The notes under the pieces were generated by a model. It worked only from the letters and a program-made list of their open reading frames with translations. It was not told where the DNA came from and did no database searches. Both the position numbers and the translations under genes were made by a program. From positions 151,250-187,431 of the forward strand of contig CP070735.1 of NCBI GenBank assembly GCA_020347625.1: a stretch of 36,182 bases of DNA, read 5' to 3'. Origin of the DNA: Deltaproteobacteria bacterium (GTDB lineage Bacteria > Desulfobacterota > Syntrophobacteria > BM002). Of this stretch, positions 1 to 7,438 are shown one piece after another; the first letter of the stretch is position 1, and each line of letters opens with the position of its first letter.

Positions 1-1851
1 AACCTGCAAGAGATTTCCTCAACTGAAGGTGAGAAATATCTGGACGTTGCCTGGCCAATTTTCGACGGTAAGGCAGGTGTCCTTCGTGCCGGTTTGTCTG
101 AAAAGCCTTACCGACAGCAAGTGACAAAGTTGTGGCTACAGATGAGTGTTGTCACCCTGGTAATTCTTTTTCTCGCTTTAGGGGTTACCCTCCTTCTTGT
201 CAGAAAAGTAACTGGACCTTTGGCGGCGTTAGCAGAAGCCACCCAAAAAATTGACCAGGGAGAATTGGATGTCAGCGTAAAAGTGCAGGGCCATGACGAA
301 GTGAGCAGATTGGCTGCCTCGTTCAACCACATGGTTGGTCGGCTGCGGGAATATACCGGCAAGCTTGAAGAACAGACCATGGAACTGGAGCGCGCCCATC
401 ACCAGACCCGGACCGTTTGTGGAATCGTCCAGGAGGTCGGCGCCCTTCGTTCCCTCAATGAAATCAGCTCTTCGCTGATCAACACCTTCAAGAACATACT
501 AAAATGCAGTCAAATGGTATTTCTCATCTTCAGTAGCAACCGCGATCTCCTGTTTGTCTCTTCGGAGAGTGAAATAAAGGTTTTGAGAGAAAGAGAATCC
601 ATCGAATCTGCTGCTACTTTTCTGACGGATATAACGAAAACCACCCTTATGGAAAAACGCGCTTTCAGTCCTCCGCTGGTGCCGGACCTCTTTCAAACCA
701 CAGCTCGCCAGGTAATCATTCCGATCCTTCACGAAAAAGAGCTGTTTGGCGCATTGGTCATAGGCTGTTCTGAAGACTGTAGCTGTAATGTCAAGGATAT
801 AGACGTGGTTCGGCTGATGCTCACCCAAGCAGCCGGGGTCATCAACCGTGCGGTATTGCAGGAAGAGGAAATGAGAGAACTTCAGGGTCGGGTTGAAAAA
901 ACAGCGGAATTTAGCGGTATTGTCGGTAAAGACCCGAAGATGCAATTGATTTACAAACTCATAGAGGATATCGCCCCCACCGACGCCACCGTTTTGATTC
1001 AGGGAGATAGCGGTACGGGAAAGGAGTTAGTAGCCCGGGCCATTCACCGGCGGAGTCCCCGCAAAAATAAGCCTTTCGTGGTTATCAACTGTTCAGCCTA
1101 TCCTGCCACGCTTCTTGAAAGCGAGCTTTTTGGCCATGAGAAGGGTGCTTTCACCGGAGCCATCCGCCAGAAATCGGGACGTTTCGAGCAGGCTCATGGC
1201 GGTACGGTGTTTCTGGATGAGATTGGTGAAATTGCGCCTTCGGCCCAGATTAAGTTGCTCCGGGTGCTTCAGACCCAGAAATTCGAGCGTCTAGGTGGAG
1301 AAAAGACCTTGAATGTGGACGTTCGCATCATTGCTGCGACCAACAAAGATCTTCTCCAGGAGGTTAAGAAAGGTAATTTCCGTGAAGATCTCTATTATCG
1401 TCTCAATGTCATTCCTGTCCTCCTAGCCCCTCTCGACGAAAGACGAAATGACATTCCTCTGCTAGCGCGCCATTTCTTGAGCGGTTTTGCAACAGAGCAA
1501 GGAAAACAGATCGAGGATTTCAGTCCTGAGGCCATGCGGCTCCTTCTCGACTATTCCTGGCCGGGAAATGTGCGTGAACTGGAAAACACCGTTGAACATG
1601 CCACCGTCCTGGCCAAGGGAACTCGTATCGAAGCTTCGGACTTACCCGCCATGTTTCACTCTGCTGCCGGTAGTACCAGGAAAGCATCTCAAGCATCCAC
1701 CCTTGTGGAGAACGAAATCAAACTATTAGAGGAAGTCCTCAACGAGTGCGGCTGGAACAAGAAACAAGCAGCCAAAAGGTTGGGGATCAGCCGCAGCACC
1801 CTCTACGACAAACTCAAAAAATACCAGATCAACAAGCCCACCACCCATTGA
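1..1851 (+). CDS. Membrane-bound sigma-54-dependent transcriptional activator (HAMP-GAF-AAA+-Fis HTH), 5' truncated by window edge
   Basis: The frame is open from the first base, so the true start and most of a periplasmic sensor domain lie outside the window. Numbered from the first codon seen, a membrane segment lies at about 44-66, a HAMP domain at 67-120, a GAF-like domain at 140-285 and a sigma-54 AAA+ domain at 305-545. The Walker A motif GDSGTGKE is at 335-342 and the sigma-54 contact loop GAFTGA at 382-387. A Fis-type helix-turn-helix is at about 583-607. The protein would open sigma-54 promoters in response to a signal sensed outside the membrane or by the GAF domain, with no separate kinase needed. 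The GAF domain has three close cysteines (256, 260, 262), which could bind As(III) or a metal; this is inference. A matching -24/-12 promoter lies at 6906-6920, ahead of the arr genes, so it is a plausible arr regulator, but the target is not proven. Confidence 0.93.
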   Translation, partial: NLQEISSTEGEKYLDVAWPIFDGKAGVLRAGLSEKPYRQQVTKLWLQMSVVTLVILFLALGVTLLLVRKVTGPLAALAEATQKIDQGELDVSVKVQGHDEVSRLAASFNHMVGRLREYTGKLEEQTMELERAHHQTRTVCGIVQEVGALRSLNEISSSLINTFKNILKCSQMVFLIFSSNRDLLFVSSESEIKVLRERESIESAATFLTDITKTTLMEKRAFSPPLVPDLFQTTARQVIIPILHEKELFGALVIGCSEDCSCNVKDIDVVRLMLTQAAGVINRAVLQEEEMRELQGRVEKTAEFSGIVGKDPKMQLIYKLIEDIAPTDATVLIQGDSGTGKELVARAIHRRSPRKNKPFVVINCSAYPATLLESELFGHEKGAFTGAIRQKSGRFEQAHGGTVFLDEIGEIAPSAQIKLLRVLQTQKFERLGGEKTLNVDVRIIAATNKDLLQEVKKGNFREDLYYRLNVIPVLLAPLDERRNDIPLLARHFLSGFATEQGKQIEDFSPEAMRLLLDYSWPGNVRELENTVEHATVLAKGTRIEASDLPAMFHSAAGSTRKASQASTLVENEIKLLEEVLNECGWNKKQAAKRLGISRSTLYDKLKKYQINKPTTH

Positions 1852-1941
1852 ACCTTGTTAATAAAATCCTTATAACCCTATTAACTTTACTCCGTAATAA
1901 TCTCGCCTTCCCTTGGAAACTATGTAACAGTTCGCCGACCC

Positions 1942-2063
1942 CGTCATTCCGGACGAATCCACCGGTGGTGGATGAGATCCGGAATCCAGTGAGAGTTCAA
2001 TATCAACAGACTATTTCTGGATCCCGGCTCACGTCCGCATCGGCGGACTTGGCCGGGATGACG
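1942..2063. repeat. Dispersed palindromic repeat (REP/MITE-like), full copy
   Basis: The 122-bp element has inverted ends (CGTCATTCCGG and CCGGGATGACG). Inside are three further inverted pairs: CCACC/GGTGG near 1960-1971, CCGGAATCCAG (1979-1989) with CTGGATCCCGG (2017-2027), and GTCCGC (2033-2038) with GCGGAC (2043-2048). It has no coding capacity. A shorter, degraded relative with the same end sequence lies at 13039-13127. Elements of this look are common between genes in Desulfobacterota. The rest of the 1852-2174 gap shows no gene. Confidence 0.75.
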
Positions 2064-2118
2064 ATTTGTGACACGGTCTCCAAGAATAAGGTGACATGTA
2101 GCTATCTTGCGGAGCTAT

Positions 2119-2136
2119 ATACATATGCGTTAATAG
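2119..2136 (+). promoter_or_regulatory. Candidate ArsR operator, upstream copy
   Basis: The word ATACATATGCGTTAATAG resembles a second site at 2601-2620 (ATACATTGCGTTTTAGCTAT) just upstream of arsC. From memory, the core ATGCGTT also resembles the E. coli ars operator. Two similar sites flanking arsR suggest autoregulation, but the match is short and by eye. Confidence 0.3.
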
Positions 2137-2174
2137 GAACTCAAACTCGAGTGGTGAACTGAGCACAAATATGG

Positions 2175-2203
2175 TTGACTCCAATTAGATAGTCTACTAT
2201 ATT
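2175..2203 (+). promoter_or_regulatory. Sigma-70-type promoter of arsR
   Basis: TTGACT (2175-2180) is followed after exactly 17 bp by TATATT (2198-2203), placing the transcription start near 2210, about 23 bases before the arsR ATG. This is the clearest housekeeping-type promoter in the left part of the window. AT-rich, partly symmetrical sequence surrounds the -10 and could hold an ArsR site. Confidence 0.65.
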
Positions 2204-2232
2204 TATTTTTGGCTATATAGTTGGAGACAAAA

Positions 2233-2577
2233 ATGAAAGATTTTATCCGGGTTATGAAGGCGTTGTCTGACTCCAATCGGGTGAAGATTCTCAAGATGCT
2301 TCAGCATCGGGTGATGTGCGTCTGTGAGATCAAAGAAGCCCTCGCGCTTGCTCAGCCCACCGTATCCAGGCACTTGAAGGTACTCGAGAGCGCTGGGCTA
2401 GTCGGCCGCAAGAAAGACGGTTTGTGGGTAAACTACCTTCTCGCCGACGGTGAACATAGCGCTTACGCCGCTAATTTATTGGGTAGTCTGAGACATTGGT
2501 TGCAAGATGATCCGGAGATCGAGGAGTTGGTCGAGAGACTCCCAACCATTGATCGGGAGGAAGTTTGCAGGAGGTAG
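2233..2577 (+). CDS. arsR: ArsR/SmtB-family arsenic-responsive repressor
   Basis: This 114-residue winged-helix repressor matches the ArsR/SmtB family: the recognition helix region reads AQPTVSRHLKVLESAGLV (about residues 40-57) and is followed by a short wing. It carries the Cys-Val-Cys element (C29, C31) at the position of the E. coli ArsR As(III) site, although the third Cys of that site is replaced; C-terminal Cys might substitute. I chose ATG 2233 because GGAG lies 6 bases upstream; a TTG at 2221 overlaps that ribosome binding site and would add four residues. It should release DNA on binding As(III) or Sb(III) and control itself and the arsC-acr3 pair. A 193-bp gap with a possible second operator separates it from arsC. 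Confidence 0.92.
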   Translation: MKDFIRVMKALSDSNRVKILKMLQHRVMCVCEIKEALALAQPTVSRHLKVLESAGLVGRKKDGLWVNYLLADGEHSAYAANLLGSLRHWLQDDPEIEELVERLPTIDREEVCRR

Positions 2578-2600
2578 TCTCTTTTTAGAAATCTATATTC

Positions 2601-2620
2601 ATACATTGCGTTTTAGCTAT
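2601..2620 (+). promoter_or_regulatory. Candidate ArsR operator ahead of arsC
   Basis: ATACATTGCGTTTTAGCTAT shares the ATACAT(A)TGCGTT pattern with the site at 2119-2136 and lies in the gap between arsR and arsC, where a second promoter or an internal control site would be expected. No strong -35/-10 pair was found here by eye. Confidence 0.3.
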
Positions 2621-2770
2621 CTATATTGTCTCGCTCATAATCCTACTTTGCTTAGTCGGTTTTTAGAATGGAAACAAACGCAAAACCCGTGTAACTTTGT
2701 TCGCCCATCCAGTTGTTGAATTAAGCCGTTCCAAGAACGCTCCTTCAGACTCAGAGGGAAGGAACGAGGT

Positions 2771-3328
2771 ATGCCAGCTCAAAAGAAGATTACGGTGTTG
2801 TTCCTCTGTACCGGAAACTCATGTCGAAGTCAGATGGCCGAAGGATGGACCAGACACCTGAAAAGGAATTTGGTCGAAGCGCACTCTGCCGGGGTAAATC
2901 CCAAAGGGGTAGATCCAAGGGCGGTGAAGGCTATGGCAGAAACTGGCGTTGATATCTCGAAACAGGGCTCCAAATCTCTTGATGAAATAAGACACATCGA
3001 GTTCGATTACGTGATCACCCTCTGTGACAACGCCCATAAAACCTGCCCCATCTTCCCTGCCAAAACCAGGGTTATGCATGTGGGCTTTGAGGATCCCCCG
3101 AGGCTGGCGGAAAAGGCTAAGGATGAAGAAGAAGCCATGGCACACTACCGGAGGATCCGTGACGAAATCAGAGTCTTTGTGGATGGGCTACCTGAACGTT
3201 TATTTAGCGAAGAATCGGGAATTTCTGCCAACCAGCAACTGTTGTTCGAAAGTGGGATTGAATCATTCCTGAACCAGATGCCCAAAGAACATTTGCATGA
3301 AAGCGACGACCGGGAGGAAGATAAATGA
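2771..3328 (+). CDS. arsC: Arsenate reductase, thioredoxin-coupled (low-molecular-weight phosphatase fold)
   Basis: The protein reduces cytoplasmic arsenate to arsenite for export. The N-terminal phosphatase loop CTGNSCRS starts at C13. Two more cysteines, C85 and C92, are spaced as in the S. aureus type (C82/C89), giving the triple-Cys relay that ends in a disulfide resolved by thioredoxin. The DPPR segment near 108-111 holds the general acid. At 185 residues it is about 45 longer than the usual 130-140; the extra C-terminal part is charged, contains a possible helix, and has no recognised domain. The start at ATG 2771 follows a GAAGGAACGAGG purine run. It overlaps acr3 by 4 bases, indicating translational coupling. 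Function is confident; the role of the tail is unknown. Confidence 0.93.
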   Translation: MPAQKKITVLFLCTGNSCRSQMAEGWTRHLKRNLVEAHSAGVNPKGVDPRAVKAMAETGVDISKQGSKSLDEIRHIEFDYVITLCDNAHKTCPIFPAKTRVMHVGFEDPPRLAEKAKDEEEAMAHYRRIRDEIRVFVDGLPERLFSEESGISANQQLLFESGIESFLNQMPKEHLHESDDREEDK

Positions 3329-4527
3329 GTGAAGCCACAGTTGATCAACTTACCCTTGAAGAGCCGCGCAAAGGTCTGAGTCTTTTTGAGAAATACCTTT
3401 CAGTATGGGTCATTCTCTGCATTGTCGCCGGAATTGTCCTTGGAAAAGTGGCCCCTGGATTTGCCAAGTATCTTGATGGCTTGGCCATTTATGTCGGCGA
3501 AGCCCCGGTGGTCTCCATTCCCATTGCGATTTGCCTCTTTTTCATGATGTATCCCATCATGGTGAAAATTGACTTTGGTGAGGTCGTCAGAGCCGGAAAA
3601 AATGTTAGACCGGTGGCTCTTACCCTGTTTGTGAACTGGGCTATAAAGCCCTTCACCATGTATGCCATCTCTATCTTTTTCCTCGGCACCCTCTTTTATG
3701 GCTTTATAGGACCTGAAGCGATGGACTATGTGAAGATGCCTCTGGGGCTGAATCTTCCCGTGGGTGCAACCCACGGGGCCGGCAAAGTGGTATTCATGGA
3801 AGGCGTAAAAATGCTTGAAGTGCCTCTGTGGCGTAGCTATCTTGCCGGCTGCATTCTACTGGGGATTGCCCCGTGTACCGCCATGGTCCTGGTGTGGGGC
3901 TTTCTGGCACGGGGGAATGATGGCCATACCCTGGTCATGGTCGCCATAAACTCCCTGACCATGCTTTTTCTCTATGGACCATTGGGAGGATTCTTACTGG
4001 GCGTAGGCCGACTGCCAATTCCCTGGCAAGCATTAGTTCTATCCATTGGGATATATGTTGCCCTTCCCCTGGTGGCAGGGTACATCTCACGTAAACTTAT
4101 TATCCGCGCTCGAGGTGAGCAATGGTTCAAAGAAAAGTTTCTTCACGTCTTGACCCCGATAACCATTACGGCGCTCCTCATTACCTTGGTACTGCTTTTT
4201 TCCTTCAAGGGAAACGTGATTATCTCCAATCCCCTCACCATCCTCTGGATTGCCATTCCATTATTCATCCAGACCAACCTTATCTTTTGGCTGGGTTATG
4301 GTTTATCCAAACCACTGAACCTCACTTATGAAGACGCGGCTCCTTCAGCTATGATCGGAGCGTCCAACCATTTTGAGGTGGCTATAGCCACTGCGACCAT
4401 GCTCTTCGGGCTTTCTTCCGGCGCAGCGCTCGCTACGGTGGTGGGTGTTCTCATTGAAGTGCCAGTGATGCTCATGCTGGTTAAGATCTGTCTGGGAACC
4501 CAGAAGTGGTTTCCGAGAGCTAATTGA
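3325..4527 (+). CDS. acr3: Arsenite efflux permease, ACR3 family
   Basis: This 400-residue protein has about ten hydrophobic segments and the ACR3 landmarks: GIAPCTAMV with the conserved functional Cys (C184), and a C-terminal block including [11 protein letters not shown]. It exports As(III) made by ArsC (and arsenite returning from respiration) across the inner membrane using the proton motive force. The region at about 128-168, before the segment with C184, looks longer than in the ACR3 proteins I remember. The start overlaps the arsC stop (ATGA), so the two are one transcript. No separate ArsA ATPase is present, as is normal for ACR3. Confidence 0.95.
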   Translation: MSEATVDQLTLEEPRKGLSLFEKYLSVWVILCIVAGIVLGKVAPGFAKYLDGLAIYVGEAPVVSIPIAICLFFMMYPIMVKIDFGEVVRAGKNVRPVALTLFVNWAIKPFTMYAISIFFLGTLFYGFIGPEAMDYVKMPLGLNLPVGATHGAGKVVFMEGVKMLEVPLWRSYLAGCILLGIAPCTAMVLVWGFLARGNDGHTLVMVAINSLTMLFLYGPLGGFLLGVGRLPIPWQALVLSIGIYVALPLVAGYISRKLIIRARGEQWFKEKFLHVLTPITITALLITLVLLFSFKGNVIISNPLTILWIAIPLFIQTNLIFWLGYGLSKPLNLTYEDAAPSAMIGASNHFEVAIATATMLFGLSSGAALATVVGVLIEVPVMLMLVKICLGTQKWFPRAN

Positions 4528-4558
4528 TAGCTTCAGTCCACATCCATAGGATACCGGC

Positions 4559-4580
4559 ATCCCAGCCCTCCACCTGGGAT
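4559..4580 (+). terminator. Hairpin after acr3, possible weak terminator
   Basis: ATCCCAG (4559-4565) pairs with CTGGGAT (4574-4580) across an 8-base loop. No T-run follows, so it may be a Rho-dependent end, an mRNA stabiliser or a repeat remnant. It lies in the 169-bp gap between acr3 and the next gene. Confidence 0.35.
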
Positions 4581-4696
4581 CCTGGAAGCCAGCAAAAATT
4601 TTCGTCCTATCGGTTTTGCTTATGATGGCCCTTGCCCGTTAGAAATCCTTCAGTTATATTTCTGCACTTTCAAAAGCTTTTTTTACCAGCAGTGAA

Positions 4697-5635
4697 ATGT
4701 TTGACTATTTAGACAGGCCTGCTGTGAACAGTATGGATTCCACCTTGACACCGAACAGAGATCTCCGCAAGGTCATCGAAACGAATACCGGCGCCGAAAG
4801 CAACCTGTGCTGGGCTTGCGGTAGCTGTGACAACGAATGCCCCGTCAACGTTGCCACCAACCGGCTTAGTCCAAGGAAAATTGTGAGGTTGGCCAACTAT
4901 GGCCTCTTGGATGAATTGATTGTCGAACCGGAAATTTGGTACTGCCTGACTTGCTACCGTTGTTTTGATGCCTGCCCGAACCGGGTAAAGCCCGTTGAAG
5001 TGATCCAGTTCGTTCGGGAAGAGGCTCTACGGCGTAAAATCGTCCGATGGGACATGCTGCAAAGTTACAAGAAACTTTTCGGCCGTTTCCAGCGAGTCCG
5101 CTGGCAGGCCACGGACCGCTGCCTAAATGGGGGGCTGGACTCTGTTTCTGAAGAACAGTGGTACAAGTGGCTTGATACGCCTGTGGAACTACCCCGAACT
5201 AAGATAACCCCTAAGAGTGTTGGCGACCGCACGGTGTATTTCCGTCAGGCGACGCCTGATTCCAATATAGCGCTGTGTTTGACCTGCAGCGAATGCACCA
5301 ACTGCTGTCCGGTATTTTATGAACGCTCGATTTTTGATCCCCAGGCCACAATCCGCATGGTCAACATGGGCCTTACTGAGGAGCTGCTGAGTTCCCCATC
5401 CATTTGGCTTTGCATCAGTTGCGGCCGCTGCAGCCAGGCCTGTACTCAAACAGTTAAGGGACGAGAACTAATCGCTCGTCTGCGGCGCATGGCCATAGAC
5501 GGTGGTCATGTAAGTACGCAGCTGCCCTACGCACTAAAAAAGGCCGACAAATTAATTTATCCGAGACTGCTCGATGAAATCGATGCATGCCTTGGATTTT
5601 CCAATGGCAAGATGCCCATCTCTAACACCGCTTGA
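4697..5635 (+). CDS. Tandem HdrC-like [4Fe-4S] dicluster protein
   Basis: The 312-residue soluble protein has four Cys clusters in two pairs: C38/C41/C44/C48 with C83/C86/C89/C93, and C194/C197/C200/C204 (plus C203) with C239/C242/C245/C249. Each pair matches the CxxCxxCxxxC dicluster fold of heterodisulfide reductase subunit C, so four [4Fe-4S] clusters are likely. The same double arrangement forms the C-terminal half of the membrane protein at 19391-21166. There is no membrane segment or signal peptide and no HdrB partner beside it. It probably shuttles electrons in the cytoplasm; the partner is unknown. The start is uncertain: ATG 4697 and ATG 4733 both lack a good ribosome binding site. 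It could be co-expressed with acr3, but a 169-bp gap makes that doubtful. Confidence 0.82.
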   Translation: MFDYLDRPAVNSMDSTLTPNRDLRKVIETNTGAESNLCWACGSCDNECPVNVATNRLSPRKIVRLANYGLLDELIVEPEIWYCLTCYRCFDACPNRVKPVEVIQFVREEALRRKIVRWDMLQSYKKLFGRFQRVRWQATDRCLNGGLDSVSEEQWYKWLDTPVELPRTKITPKSVGDRTVYFRQATPDSNIALCLTCSECTNCCPVFYERSIFDPQATIRMVNMGLTEELLSSPSIWLCISCGRCSQACTQTVKGRELIARLRRMAIDGGHVSTQLPYALKKADKLIYPRLLDEIDACLGFSNGKMPISNTA

Positions 5636-5853
5636 TCCTTCAACAGCCCGCAAGAGAATGCTTATTGTGCCAGCATATGTTCGGTCTTTTTGATTACCAC
5701 CTCTCTAGAAGATAACTGACGATTCCCCTCTCACTTTACTTTTCTTTCAGCAGTACTTATCTGATTTCCCTAACTACTCGCTCAGGCGACCGTTAATCGT
5801 TATGGCCATTTGTTTAGCTAGAGGATCCGATTTTAGAACAAGGAGATGCGAAA

Positions 5854-6480
5854 ATGCTTAATAAAAAAATTTTCTCGGGTATAACGTTCATAGCTGTTTT
5901 GCTGATGTTGGGCTGCACTGGCACACAACCCGACATCCCAGTGGAAGAGGCCTCTGTTGAACCCGGAAGCTCTGTGGCCCTTAAGGGCACGAGTTTCAAA
6001 TTGCTCGGTACGCCGATCGCTTTAGGAGAGTCCCTGCCGTCTGTGGAGTTGAGGGACGCCGATACCATGGCAAAAGTTGATCTATCTACCATGAAAGGTT
6101 CGGTTCTCCTTCTGAGCATTGTGCCTTCTTTGGACACACCGGTTTGTGACGCCCAAACTCATTATTTGGGTGAGGAGGGAGACAAGCTCTCACCAGAGAT
6201 TAAACGAATCACCATTAGCCGCGACACACCTTTTGCTCAGAAACGGTTTGCTAAAGAAGCAAAGCTCACGGATCTTCAATATCTGTCAGATCATGGTGAT
6301 GGAGCTTTCGGGAAATCAACCGGACTTTTGATTGATGATCTTATGCTGCTGTCCCGATCGGTCATCCTGGTGGACAGAGAAGGCACAGTTCGCTACATAC
6401 AGGTAGTTCCTGATATCACGCACCTACCAGATATGGAGAAGGCTTTCCAGAAGGCTGAGGAGCTGGTGAAAGGAGCTTAG
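5854..6480 (+). CDS. tpx: Lipoprotein thiol peroxidase-like protein (Tpx family) without the resolving Cys
   Basis: Residues 1-21 form a lipoprotein signal ending in the lipobox LMLGC (lipidated C21), so the protein is anchored outside the cytoplasm. Residues 43-208 follow the Tpx (atypical 2-Cys peroxiredoxin) family, with the GTPIALGE segment, the peroxidatic Cys C98 in SLDTPVCDAQT and the DTPFAQKRF block. E. coli Tpx has its resolving Cys right after the last Phe; here that residue is Ala (A133). The enzyme would therefore work as a 1-Cys peroxidase reduced directly by an external thiol, or have lost peroxidase activity. Most Tpx proteins lack a lipobox. Start ATG 5854 follows AAGGAGATG. 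It lies alone between the dicluster gene and the arr promoter region. Confidence 0.88.
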   Translation: MLNKKIFSGITFIAVLLMLGCTGTQPDIPVEEASVEPGSSVALKGTSFKLLGTPIALGESLPSVELRDADTMAKVDLSTMKGSVLLLSIVPSLDTPVCDAQTHYLGEEGDKLSPEIKRITISRDTPFAQKRFAKEAKLTDLQYLSDHGDGAFGKSTGLLIDDLMLLSRSVILVDREGTVRYIQVVPDITHLPDMEKAFQKAEELVKGA

Positions 6481-6905
6481 TGCGTTTCAAAATCACTCCT
6501 ATATCCCCCCCTACTGAGAGGGACTTATGTTGCCTTCCCAGGAGGCAAATTATTAGGCTGCCCGAAAAATTTTTTTCCTGGTCTGCTGGGAAAGAAAAAA
6601 ATCTCATATATTCTGTGTACGAATGCCGGTGGGCAGATTTAGTGTCCGAATTCCATACACTGCTAACAAATCTTTTTTATTCAATAAAACTGGAAGTTGA
6701 GAAAAGATGTCGGCTATTAAGACAATGAAGGTCCTTCCAAAGCTTCCTTTCTCTATCCCTTGCGTCATAGCGGTAGCCCAATTTCTTCATCCTAAATTCT
6801 CCGCAGAATTGAAACAATTATCATTATATTCCCAATAGTTATTATGACTCCTCCCGGCAGCCTTACCTGACCTGACAAACCCTTCTACCGGTAAATTCCT
6901 AGAGT
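6481..6905. other. Intergenic region upstream of the arr promoter
   Basis: No convincing gene is present. The stretch is rich in A/T runs and contains TTCCCAG near 6534 and CTGGGAA near 6586 as a long-range inverted pair, with a T-run and an A-run around it that could act as a poor bidirectional terminator after tpx. Enhancer sites for the sigma-54 activator would be expected here, 80-200 bp before 6906, but no clear paired palindromes were found by eye. Confidence 0.4.
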
Positions 6906-6920
6906 TGGCATAGAGTTTGC
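6906..6920 (+). promoter_or_regulatory. Sigma-54 (-24/-12) promoter of the arr operon
   Basis: TTGGCATAGAGTTTGC has GG (6907-6908) and GC (6919-6920) separated by exactly 10 bases, with TTGGCA and TTTGC matching the consensus TGGCAC-N5-TTGC closely. It lies 72 bp upstream of the receiver gene that opens the arr unit, and a sigma-54 activator gene is present at the left end of the window. Transcription would start near 6932. Confidence 0.72.
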
Positions 6921-6991
6921 CCATATGTTAACGGCAATGGCTAGCGTGGTCGCCTGGTCTTACTAAGCTTTTAAAATCATTAGGAATCTAA

Positions 6992-7381
6992 ATGCATGAG
7001 CCAGTTGTGGTAGTAGACTCAGATGAAAATCAATGCTTGCAACTCTGCGAACTGCTGGAAGCTGAGCACTATAAAACCACTGCCCTCAATTCCCTTGGCA
7101 GTCTGGAAGGAGCCTTAATCGAAAACGGTTGCCAGATAATATTGTTCGATCTTGACACCTTACCCGTAGATAACCGTTTGTTTAGGGACATTAAAAAAAT
7201 GAATCCCGCCTTGCGCATTATCGGGATCTCGAGTCGTCCCTTTCATCCCGAGTTGCAGGAGGCCATGAGTAAACATATCTACGTAAATCTCAGCAAGCCG
7301 GTAGACGGCGACGAATTGATCTACTGGCTAAAAAGCATCTGTGAAAATGAAGCGGATTCAAGAGATTCACCGGAGACATGA
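6992..7381 (+). CDS. Stand-alone response-regulator receiver protein
   Basis: The 129-residue protein is a single CheY-like receiver domain without an output domain. Acidic residues D9/D11 lie after the first strand, the likely phosphoacceptor is D53 in the ILFDLD strand end, a Ser lies in GISSRP, and the conserved Lys is in NLSKPVD. It is the first gene after the sigma-54 promoter and only about 57 bp before arrA, so it is very likely co-transcribed with it. It might be a phosphate sink or relay, or contact the sigma-54 activator or a kinase outside the window. The last ten residues are polar and not part of the fold. No good ribosome binding site precedes ATG 6992 (TAGGAATCTAA is weak). Confidence 0.85.
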   Translation: MHEPVVVVDSDENQCLQLCELLEAEHYKTTALNSLGSLEGALIENGCQIILFDLDTLPVDNRLFRDIKKMNPALRIIGISSRPFHPELQEAMSKHIYVNLSKPVDGDELIYWLKSICENEADSRDSPET

Positions 7382-7438
7382 GAATCAGAGGTTTGCCATA
7401 GTAGAAGGATGACTTGGGTGAAAATTTATGGAGGCAAA

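Noticed and set aside
1746-2162. 138-residue frame overlapping the end of the sigma-54 activator
   Set aside because: It mostly reads the repeat element and intergenic DNA and is out of frame with the activator.
6480-6728. 82-residue frame after the thiol peroxidase gene
   Set aside because: It starts at a GTG within the tpx stop, has no ribosome binding site and no domain-like sequence.
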